From: Pontederia crassipes | Taxonomy: Eukaryota; Streptophyta; Magnoliopsida; Commelinales; Pontederiaceae | DNA: 64,000 nucleotides | NCBI GenBank assembly: GCA_030549335.1 | Contig: CM060198.1 | Location: 52,636,995-52,700,994, forward strand | Direction: 5' to 3' | Shown: positions 11,953-23,400 of the stretch, in pieces | Layout of the letters: every line of letters starts with the position of its first letter | Position numbering within the stretch: the stretch's first letter is position 1 | Program-made: the position numbers and the translations under genes | The notes under the pieces: generated by a model | Seen by the model: the letters and a program-made list of their open reading frames with translations, nothing else | What the model was told of the DNA's origin: nothing | Databases searched by the model: none

Positions 11953-12928
11953 TTTAATGTTGGTCCTGCCCCTCCCTTCTCTTGCATCCATTCGATGCAT
12001 GATCGACGGATGCCAGAGGAAGGCGTGGTTCACTGTTTATGAGTGCGTAGTTTGATTAATTTTTTCAACCGAGTCGAGTATGTGCAAGCGGTTCAGTCTG
12101 TTTGCAAATGACGCATTTGTTTTCTCTCACAATCTGCCCTAGCGAACTCGGATCCCGTCATCATATGCCGGACATCCATTGCCCTATGCCCTACACGTTG
12201 TGAGAACAAAGGAGGGGCTTTCCTTCGCTCGACGCTGCGAAGCTCGACTTCTGGAACGAAGCATCCGTCCTTGCTCGACGTCGTTGGAACTCAGATTTCA
12301 CCACCATACGCCGGATGCCCTTGCACTACACTGTGAGAATGACGAAGGCATTTCCCTTCGTCCGGTGCCGCTACAGTTGGAACTTGAATCTCATCACCAT
12401 TACCACTACGCTCTACGTTGTGAGAATGAAGAAGGTCCTTCCCTTCGCCCGAAGCTGCCAGAATGAAGCATTCACCCTTCATTCGACGTCGCTGCAGCTG
12501 GAACTCGAATCCTGTCGCCATACGTCGGACTTCCCTTGCGCTATACCCTGAGAACGAAGGAGGCGCTTCACTTCGCCCTATGTCGCTGCAACTGGAACTC
12601 AAATCCCGTCGCCATACGTCGAACTTCCCTTGCCTACGCCATGAGAACAAAGGAGGCGCTTCACTTTGCTCGATGCCGCTGTAGTTGGAACTCAAATCCC
12701 ATCACCATATGCCGGACGCCCTTTGCCCTACGCCCGACATCATGAGAACGAAAGAGGAAAGTGGAAAAATTAGTCTAAACCAGTTGAAAAAATTAGTCGA
12801 ACCACACACTCATACACAGTGAACCGCAGTGACCTACACCTTCCTATGGCGTCCGTCGATCATGCATCCAACGAACGCAAAAGGAGGGAGGTTGTTCCTG
12901 CCCTTTGAGGAGGCTATACCAACATTAT
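11953..12928. mobile_element. Long-TIR element with minisatellite core, inserted in TAA repeats
   Basis: The two ends are imperfect inverted repeats of about 115-145 bases. The left arm (about 11954-12070) reads ATGTTGGT, then GATGCATGATCGACGGATGC, GGTTCACTGT, TATGAGTG, TAATTTTTTCAAC. The right arm (about 12783-12928), read in reverse complement, gives the same words in order. TAA/AAT microsatellites lie in the same orientation outside both ends, which suggests insertion into a TAA tract. The interior (about 12130-12750) is a degenerate tandem repeat of about 92-95 bases. No transposase frame is present. A PIF/Harbinger-like (TAA target) or foldback/Mutator-like non-autonomous element are both possible. 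Confidence 0.75.
12130..12750. repeat. Degenerate minisatellite, about six units of 92-95 bp
   Basis: Each unit contains the phrase GGAACTC(A/G)AATCCC(G/A)TC followed by CCATA(C/T)G(C/T)CGGA, then CCCTTGC, TGAGAA(C/T)(A/G)AAGG and TTC(A/C)CTTCG. Units begin near 12143, 12287, 12379, 12498, 12592 and 12686; the first interval is longer. The open frames here on both strands are translations of the repeat, not genes. Confidence 0.8.
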
Positions 12929-12959
12929 TAAAAAAAATAAATAATAATAATAATAATAA

Positions 12960-14461
12960 TAAAATAAGTTTAATGAGCGCGTGAAGTATTTTTCGTATGC
13001 AGCGCGTATCCAACGATTTTAGATATATTTTTATTTATTTTTTAATATATTTTTTCATTAATAATTTTGAGGATTGTGATAACAAAAATACAACTCAAAT
13101 CATTAATAACAATTATATTCATTATTTTTATTTTTTTACGAACTTTTGCATATAATTATATTTCATAATAGATATAACCATTTTATACGACTTCTTATCT
13201 TATAAGCTTATTTTTTTATTATCATGAATGATCTTCTAAACTATTAATAAATAAAAATATCGAAAAAAATAAAGGAAAGCACACGTAAAATCGCTTGACA
13301 TGCGCTCTCATTTTTACCTAATAATATTTAGAGTTTTTCCTTCCACTAATATAATTCACTTGCAAAATAATATGGGATTGAAAGAGTTCCCGTCATGTCG
13401 ATTTTTTATTTAAAAATTATCTTTAATTTTTCGAACCAATTTTTAAATTACAAAAAACATGTTAAAATTGTTTAGAAAAAATCATTATCTAACGAATTAG
13501 TTTTTTTAACCTTTATTTTAATAAATTAATAAATTAATGTTAATATTTTTATAACTAAGTATATGATATAGTATTAGAACTATTAAATTAGAGTTTATAG
13601 GAACATATTAACTATAAAAAGCTATTATACGAGTGATAAAAAATAATTATGAATTAATTATATAAATAAAAAAATGATGTCAATTAATTATACTTGCTAC
13701 ACGTTTTCTACGTATCATATATTCAAATTTATGTTTATATAATATAGTATGTGAAATATAAGAAATAAAGTTGATAATTCCACCTTTGGACTTTGAGATC
13801 AAAACACTACAAAACAAAATTTTTTTCCGTAAATATGATTCGACAATGAAAATTCTCGTCCGACCAATCAGAACTAATATGCTTTGTTGTCCTAATTATT
13901 GCTGACATCATATTGATGTTTTTACTAGGTTTTCTTTTTTTAAGTTTGAAAGAAACTCGTATAAAACAAATTGGAAAATGAAATTAAAAAAACCCCAAAA
14001 ATTTTTATATTTTTAATTATTAGTTTACGTTATGTTATATTAATTTTAAATTTCATATATCGCACCATGAATGCCCAAAATTCGAAGAAAAACTGATGCA
14101 AACAACACGAATTTTAGGCCATCAAAATCATTTAAGAAAAAAAAGAAACACATAGCAAAATTATTTGAGGAAAAGACGAAATATAAAAAAAATATGGAAC
14201 ACCTAAAAAATTAAAATCTAAAAATAAGAGACGAGACGGAACAAATAGAAAGGGTTTTAATTTCTCATTTCGAAATTCCCATAATGCCCTTCTCTGTAAC
14301 AATTCCTTCGTCTCTTTTTTTTTCTTTTTTGCTCCCTTTTACGGCCTCCGCCTCTTCGCCGTGCCGTCTCCTCCTCGCCTCCTGCTCCGCCGTCGATTTC
14401 TCCTGTTAAGGCCACCCTTCGCCGACAGATCTCCCCCTTAAAACCCTCGCTTCGAGGACCC
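12960..14461. other. AT-rich spacer and DDR4 upstream region
   Basis: From 12960 to about 14250 the DNA is AT-rich with no supported gene or repeat. GC content rises from about 14340, giving a CT-rich 5' UTR that leads into the DDR4-like start codon at 14462. This is one half of a divergent promoter region of 2.9 kb shared with the bHLH gene. Confidence 0.45.
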
Positions 14462-17400
14462 ATGTCCTCCGACGACTTCCCCTCCCCGGCCCCTCCCCAG
14501 GAGGAGCAGCGTAGATCCTCGCCGCCGGCCGAGGCCGCGCCGCCTTCCCCCCCGCCGTCTAGGGCCGCCGTCGATCCCTTTCCCAGAAAGTCCCCACGCT
14601 TCCCTCGCGCATGCAACACCCGCCCCTCGTTCAAGCCCGCTCGGCTGCCGCCGCCGCCGCAGCAGCAACAGCAACAGCAGCCGGAGCGCCGGAAGTCCGC
14701 GCGGCTGGAGAAGGAGGAGTCGCCGCAACGCGTCCGCGTCGTCACTCCGCTCGTCCAACCTCCGGAATCACCCGCGCTGCTCCCCCGCTGGGAGCTCCGC
14801 TCCATGTGGGAACTCGCCTCCGTCCTCAACTTCCTCCACGTGAGCGCGCAGCCCGACACCATGTGTCCTCCACTCTCCCAACTCGCCCTGGACCCGTAGA
14901 GGTTCCACAACCTTTACGGCGTTCCCCTTGCTTCTTGGGCTTCTATGTGATGTCGTAGTTATTTCTGCTTTTCTACAGGTCTTCAGACCGTTCCTGAACA
15001 TCGGGGTGGAGTTCTCGGCGGAGGAGCTCGAGACGGCGTTAATTACGCCTAATGGTACCCTGGAAGACGTGCACATGCCGCTACTAAAGGTTCATTCTTC
15101 GTTATCCGATCGCAAAGTTCGTAGCATTGTTGTCGTTTTTGCTTGTGTGGTTGTTCTTTTAAAGTTGCATGCTTATTGGTGTATTAAAGATTGTACCTTT
15201 TCCAAGACAGTACTCAAACTTGGAAGTTTGCACCTTTGGTCTTTGAAGTCTGCATTCTTTTCTTGTCTAGATTTTACTCTTGGATGTCCTCCAAGTATAG
15301 TAAAGCTTCTTCCTTTTGGTGATTAATTGCTTTTTAGAGGCATACAATTAAGCATTCTTCAAGATTAAGTTTACCTCCTCACTTAAAGTAAAATGATCAG
15401 TTTTTGTGATTTTTAATATTTAATTTTTTATCTTCAAATTTAAACTAATTAGAATAAGTGACATGCAAAAGAAGTTGATTGCCTTGACTGAGAAATATAA
15501 TACTACTACATACTTCAACCTGAGTGTTTTTTGTGTCTTTGAGTTCATCTACCTAATAGGTTGCTCATATGATGCTATTCTGTTTGCACATTGTCACTGA
15601 TCCCTGTGTTCATCATGCCAGTCAATACCTCCTGTCATTCGAATGGCACTAACACGTGCTACATGGATTACAGTTTTATGTAGGAAGTTAAGAGATTGGT
15701 GGTATTGGGTACGTGTCTTACATTACTGTCTTCCATAGCAATCATGGAATAATATTCATGGGGGAAAATAATCTAATCAGAATACGGATGCAGGTTGCTG
15801 ATGGTGAGATTCCTATTGTTGCATCCCAGGGGTAAGTGTTTTAGCATTTGAAATTCTAAGTTTCTGAACTTACACTGTAACATTATTCAGAATTTTAACT
15901 TGTCAGCATGGAGGTTGAGACATATAAAAACCTTGAGCCTGGAACACGTGTGCGGATTCTGAAAGCCCTATGTGACATTCGTGTTGAGGTATCAACATGG
16001 TGATTATAATTCTCTAACTTGTATTTAGTCTTCCTATTAATTATATTTTTTTATGGATATTTTTTTTCTATCACAAGCTATTTTTTTGCTCACAAAATTG
16101 GCATAGGGGAAATATTGGAGATTAATAACAATGCTGGATTCAATGGGTCTAACAATTCAGAAAGTATACTATGATATCGACATTTTTTTTTTGAGAAAAT
16201 AATGATATCTATACATTTTTTACTAGTGATCATGATCTAGTACTCATTCACCAGTTAATTATACCAGGCTTGATCGTTAATGGTTACGAGCCAAACCTAT
16301 GTATTTATTTGCTACTTAGAACTTCATCATGATTTAGTCAATGTTGAATCTTTATCTGATGACTACTTTTTTCTTGACGATATTTCAAAGAATTAACTTT
16401 TGGTTTTGGGATATGATACTTTGCAGCAAGAGGATATTCGAAATTTCATTGACAATTCCATAAAACGTCGCATCCAACTTCCAGCATTTCGCAAAGAGCG
16501 AGTTGGTGGTGATGCTCATGGGATATCTTACTGGTAGTGTGACTTCATAGTTGCCTTTGGAACTGGAAAATCTGCTAATGTTGTTGACTTTCCTTCCTAG
16601 TAAATCATGTTGGCATCTTCTTCTATCCTGATTTGACAATGTATCAACTTCTGCATCTATTTATTATTAGGTATGAAGATGATCCTATTATTGGCCATCG
16701 GTTGTATCGTGAAATTAGGCAGGTCGAGATAAAGAAGAGAACGAAGCGGTCTTCAGTTACTCCACTTGTATCTTACCAATGGGAAACAGTGGCGACCAAT
16801 TTGGATGAGTTTCAAGATGTTTCTGTGAGTTTCTAATAGTCTTTTTTAATCTACGTATCCCTTTATGTTTCACCTACCTTTCCATTTTTAAGAATACTTT
16901 TTTAAAACAAAGTTGTTTTATTTTAGGGGAAGCAGACAAGTTGTAATCTATATTGTTGAATAGGATCATTAATGAGAACATGATCCACACGGAACAAGAC
17001 TGAAAACCCTAAGAAAAGGAAATTTATTGAACTTTACGAAATTTTAAATTTGTTATTTTCAGGCCATACTCCGGCATATCAACAATCTGCATGTTCACTT
17101 TCATATCACTATTGAATGGATATTTGAGAATACCTAAGTTCTTTATTTTTCATTTTGGCAGCGAAAGTCTCTGTTCGTTTAGGTGTCATTGACCTATATT
17201 ATTAGGTGTATGAGATAACGAGGCTTATTATTTTGTAGATGTGTGTGAATGATGTCAAGCGTCAACAGCCTTTTACTGAAATCTTTTCTGATTCCCTCAA
17301 AAAAAAAAAAACTGACTGTTGAGGATTTCCTAGAGAATTGTCTCTTCTAAAAGTTCTACTGTTAGATGATATTTGTTGATCATTAACTTGTAAAATTAAT

Positions 17401-20400
17401 TCCGACTTGTTAAAAAAAAATCTTCTCAAAAAAAAAATTTGTAAAATTCACTTAGTCTTAGGGAAGGTAATGATGCGGAAGGAAGAATGGGGAAGGAAAT
17501 GAAAAAGAATGAAGGTGAAATAATTTGCGTTATTTGGATGACATGACTAGGGAGAAGGAAGATGGATGAAAGAAAATTGATATCTTATTTGAAAGTATAC
17601 CAACAACCGAGAAAGTTTATATTGGGGGAGACCTTAATGGACATGTTGGTAAAGAGGCAGGACCACATGCAAGGGTTCATGGTGGTTTTGGTTTTGGGGA
17701 GTTGAATGAGGAAGGACAAACTATTATTGATTTTTCTTTAGCATACGACCTTAAGATTATCAACACTTGTTTTAGGAAGAGAGAGGAACATTTAATCACA
17801 TACAAAAGTGGAACTCATAGGTCTCAAATCGATTTTTTCTTGATAAGAAATACTGATAAAAGACGTTGCACTAATTGCAAAGTAATTCCTGGGCATGGAG
17901 TGACTACACAACATAGATTGTTAGTTCTTGATATGCAAATAAAATGTATAAAACCAAAATCCCGAACAGTTTTTGATCGAAAGATCAAGTGGTGGCAGTT
18001 AAAGGGGGAGAAGCGAGAGACTTTTAGAAGTAAGTTATTAGAGGAAAGTGTGTGGGAGTTAGAAGGAGATGCTAGTATCATGTGGAAGAATGTGGCAAAA
18101 AAGGTTGAAATGGTTGCTAAAGTCATTTTAGGAGAATCAAAAGGTTTTGGACCACGAGATAAGGAGACTTGGTGGTGGAATGAGGAGGTCCAAGAAAAGG
18201 TGCGTAATAAGAAGAATTGTTTCAAGGCGATACACTTGGACAATAGTTCTGACAATTGGGAAAAGTATCGTTTGGCGAAAAGGGAGGCTAAGAAGGCAGT
18301 TAGTGATGCTCGTGCTAAAGCATACGAGGGGTTTTATAAGGAGTTAGGGACAAAGGCGGGTGAACAAAGGATTTACAAGATTGCAAGGAACAAAGAGGAG
18401 TCGAGAGATTTGGATCAAGTAAGATGCATAAAAAATGAAGTTGGCAAGGTTTTAGTTACTGAAGGAGATATTAAGAACAGATGGGAAGAGTATTTCTATA
18501 AGCTATTTAATGATGGATGTGAAGGTTCGCGTTGTGATTTGGAGGACTTGACAGTTAGCGAATGTGAGCTTAATAGGTCATTTTATCGTAGAATTAGAGT
18601 CTCGGAGGTTAGCGAAGCTCTTAAGAAAATGGAGAATGGTAAAGCCGTTGGACCGGATGGTATACCGATTGAAGTTTGGAAATGTTTAGGAGAAAAATGT
18701 GTGTTGTGGTTATGTAAACTATTTAATGAGATTTTACGGTCGAAAAAGATGCCTGATGATTGGAGATTAAGTACATTAGTTCCTATTTACAAAAATAAAG
18801 GGGATATTCAGAATTGTGCAAATTATAGAGGGATTAAACTTATGAGTCACACTATGAAATTATGGGAAAAAGTGATTGAGCATAGATTGAGAATGGAGAC
18901 TAGTATTTCTGAGAGACAATTTGGGTTCATGCCAGGAAGATCCACTACGGAGGCGATTTATTTACTAAGGGGGATGATGGAGAAGTATCGAAGTAGGAGA
19001 AGAGACTTACATATGACTTTCATTGACTTAGAGAAGGCGTATGATCGGGTACCAAGGGATGTACTTTGGAAAGCCTTGCAAAAGAAGAGGGTGAATGTTG
19101 CCTACATTAAGGTAATACAAGATATGTACGATGGGGCATTGACTAGGGTTAGGACACCCGGAGGTGAGACAAATGAATTTTCTATAGGAATTGGCCTACA
19201 TCAAGGATCAACTTTAAGCCCGTATCTATTTAACTTAGTTATCGATGCTATAACCGAGAGTATCACAGAGGAGGTACCTAAGTGCATGCTATTTGCGGAT
19301 GATATAGTACTTTTAGCGGATTCAAGAGAAGAGATTAATACAAAATTGGAAATATGGAGAAATACGTTGGAGTCAAAGGGTTTTCGTTTAAGTAGGAATA
19401 AAACAGAATATATGCATAGTAATTTCACAAATAAACAACTTAGAGACGATTTGAAAGTTAGGTTAGGGGAGGATATAATTCCTCAAGTGACAAAGTTTAA
19501 ATATTTAGGATCAATTGTAAGACAAGATGGTGAGATTGATGACGATGTTAATCATAGAATTCAAGCTGGTTGGTGTAAGTGGAGGAAAGCCACTGGAGTT
19601 TTTTGTGATAGAAAAGTACCCAATAAAGTTAAAGGAAAATTCTATCGTACTGCTATAAGGCCAGCAGTGTTATATGGTAGTGAATGTTGGGCTATGAAGG
19701 GACAACATGAATGTAAAGTGGAGGTAGCCGAAATGAGGATGTTGAGATGGATGTGTGGTCATACAAGATTAGATAAGATTAGGAATGACCATATACGTGA
19801 ACGAGTCGGAGTGGCTCCTATTAGTGAGAAAATGGTAGAGAATCGTTTGAGATGGTTTGGTCATGTTCAGAGAAGACCATTAGATGCGCCAGTAAGAAGA
19901 GTAGATCAAATAATCTGGAGTCCGATTAAAAGAGGGAGAGGGAGGCCAAGGCGGACACTTGGCGAACTAATAGAGCAAGATCTATTGGTGAATAATATAC
20001 CGAAAGGTTTGGTTACTAATAGAGCGGAATGACGTCGTATGATCCATGTAGCCGATCCCACCTAGTGGGATAAGGCTTTGTTGTTGTTGTTGTATTTGGA
20101 TGAATGTACCCTTTACATATGCCTTCATATGTTTAATTAAATAAGGTCAAATTATGAAATTTGTTTAATTCAACATTTCCTCTCTTTTATTCTCCATTTT
20201 GAGATTGAAAGGAAAATGGGAGGTTGAAATTTCCTTCCATTCCCCTTCATTAAAAACTCATCCAAACTAGGTTAAATAGTTACCCTCCCCTCCCAACCTT
20301 CACCCTCCTTTCACCCTCAACCAAATGGCCCCGAAAAAAAAAGATGACTGTCAAATGTAGAAGGAAGCATTTTTACAAACAGTTGTTTGCAATAGAGTTT

Positions 20401-23400
20401 CTCAAAAATAAAATTAAATAAAAAAAAGTGAAGTGCATATGTCAATCAACTGAAGATACTTGGACTACAATATGCATACGATTAACTAAGTCCCGTCAGT
20501 ATTTTAATTGGGGAGGTTGATCTGTGATCCCCTACCATTTAATGAATGCACTATTCCTTATCTGAACTGTGCCAGACTGAGTCAGTTCTTTTAGCTGCCA
20601 TGGTAGCCCTTCAACTTGTTAGGCCATGGGGTTCCTTTTTTATGTACTTTATTTTAAGCTGAAGTTCTATCAGACCAGCTCTTGTATTGCTTCATTTCAT
20701 TTCATGATTTTTTATTTCTCTTATGACATATGATGGCTCTCTTATGCTATAGTATCTGTTCATTATTGCCCATGTCAGAATTTTTCTTGATGTACCAATA
20801 TTTGAAGGAATTCTTGAATATTATAAATGTCAGTGTACCACTGCAGTGAGTGTAATATTTTCATCTTGTAATGGAACTACTGGTTGAAACTTGCTATTCA
20901 TGTGAGAGAAAGCTAGGCTTTAATGATGAGATTGCCTATTGGTTGTCTCTCCATCGCTTTTGCTTTTCCATCGTTTAATTCACTTCATACTCCAGGAGAA
21001 ACTTTTTTCAAGTAGCAATAGAGCAGAAGTCTCACTGGGGAAGAAATTAAAGATTGACTTTCTTCCAGAAATTGAGAAAATTCACAGGGTAAATGATCTT
21101 TTACAATTGAACTATTTCTTTGATTTTTACTGCTTCAAAACCATATTTTATTGTTAGATGTTGTAAGAAAATTGTACTTATGGATCTCATTCTCATCATT
21201 ATCTCCATCATCAAGCAGAGTAAAGAAAAACTGTTAAAAAAACAACATAGAGAAGCTCTGCTTCTAGATAGCTATTTAGTGGCAGATGGACTTTCATCAG
21301 GCCGCTCTCTTCGTGATAGGAAACCGGTCACATACACTTTTGGTAAGCATCTAAGCTACAAAATTATCACACTGATCTTCCAATACCACATTCGATTATT
21401 CTCTTTCATATGTGAAAAAAGATTGTTGTCTTTCTTTCTGTATTTTTTGGATTAGTCTTCCTTATTGATGGTGGTGAAGTTAAGAATGTTTAAGTTCATC
21501 CATTTATTTTTTCTTTTTGCTATTCATGCAACTCCGCCTATGTTTTATAGCCGGTCCCAAGCCTGGATAAAGGATGAGGGTTGTGTTAGACCCCGACAGC
21601 CAGCGTAAAACCCTGTCGAATCTCATGAACATGGATCAACGAATATCATCGAGCGGAATGACGTCGTATGATCCATGTAGCCGACCCCACCTAGTGGGAT
21701 AAGGCTTTGTTGTTGTTGTTGTTGTTTGCTATTCATGCACATGTTTCCAATATTCACTGGCTCTTATACTTTTTTCCCGTTTCTTGTTTTTTTTTTCTTT
21801 TTCCTAGCATAGCCAGCATAACAGTATATGCTGTGTATTTGGCTGGCACAATGCCAGCCAGCTGCTGATATCCTTTGTGCTGGTTGCAGAAACTTTGATC
21901 CTTTTGCTGCAAGTGATTCTGTTGAGTTATTTTTTTAGGAATGCATATTGTTTATGCCTGTTGTTTATGTTTTCCAACTTTTCTTTCTAGTTGTTCTAGT
22001 TTGTGTTGTATTTCTTGGTATTTTACTTAACTTTCTGTGACATAAACTAAGGATCGAGTGAAGAGATTTCAAATTCATCTTATGTGAATTTTTGGTGGCT
22101 ATTCAGATGTGATTTATTTTATTTGTTGTTTTTTTACTGTGATCTCAAATATCTCGATTAAACAACTGAATTGGTTAGCTGCTTTTCTGTATTGAAGTGT
22201 CTGCACTCTTAATTTTGTGCTTTATTTGATTTCTCTAGTAGCTGTATTCTGGCTTGAGACAATGCAATATTAATACATCTTTGTTCTGATGTTGGTTTAA
22301 TCATTAATTTGATTAACACATGTTTAATGTTGAGTTCTTTTCAGATGACTATGACCGGTCAATTAATGAGGCTATCAAGGTTACAAAGTAAGTACATGAA
22401 TTTCTTCCATGATGATGCTGTTTCGATGTATCTTGTTCTTCTGTTACTTTGTGTTAATAACTTGTGTTTTATGCCTTCTTTACAAGGAAAAGGCCGAGTT
22501 CTCCTGAAAATGTTGTTAGAAGAGCAAAATCTGATGTGCCTACTAATGGTAAATGGCATGGCTTCTTGCAAACTGATGTGGGATCAGATGGACGGGCTTC
22601 TAACTCAAATGACCATGAGGAAACCAAACTGGATAACCAGGCTGAGCTTCTCGAACGCAGGTATCATTTTTTTAATGTGTTTGTTTTCAAATGTTTATGC
22701 ATCATTAAATACCACTTTGGTTCATTTTCCTCTTTTGGAATTTAGCAATCGGCGGAGGAAACGACCTCAGAAATACTCAGAGAAGGATTATGTTGGAAAT
22801 CCATTGGATATTGACATGGGCTTTGATAGCGATGATGACATAGTAGGAGAAGCAATTTATGATGATGAGTATCTGAGAATCCGTAAACAGAGGAAAATGA
22901 TGTCAAGTGGCTCAGATGGGGATGAGGAATATCATTGGGAAGAGGAGAACACAGAAGAGGAAGAGGACGAATATTCATTAAGTACCAGTGACAGAGAAGA
23001 GAACCACCATGATGAGAAGTTTCCTTCTCGCCGTAAGCGTGAAACTAAATTAAGATATGTTGATGAACTCCAGAGAGGCCTCAGGCGCAGTAAAAGATCT
23101 ACACGTCCACGAATTAGTTATAAACAATGTGAGCTGTCAGACACAGATACGGAGTTGGGAAACGTTGGCAAATCAAGTGATATCCATGCACATTTGGATT
23201 CCTCCGAAGATTTGCATCTTTCAACTGCAAGTCAGGATTCTCAGGATGTGCAAGGTGATGAAGACATACCAGAGAACAAAGCAACCCACGAGCATGGGGA
23301 GGATATAGGTAAGGAAGAGAATAACACAGTAGAGAAGTCGGAAGACCAGACAAACACAGATGTAGGGAAAAGAAGATTCCTGGATCTGAATGAACTTGCT

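Noticed and set aside
12130-12750. Regularly repeated units resembling a CRISPR array
   Set aside because: Units of about 92-95 bases are degenerate throughout with no unique spacers, lie inside a plant TIR element, and the genome is eukaryotic.
14257-14910. 217-codon minus-strand frame
   Set aside because: It is the shadow of DDR4 exon 1 in GC-rich DNA; the product is Gly/Arg/Ser-rich with no domain.
17824-18255. 143-codon minus-strand frame
   Set aside because: Antisense to the LINE reverse-transcriptase frame.
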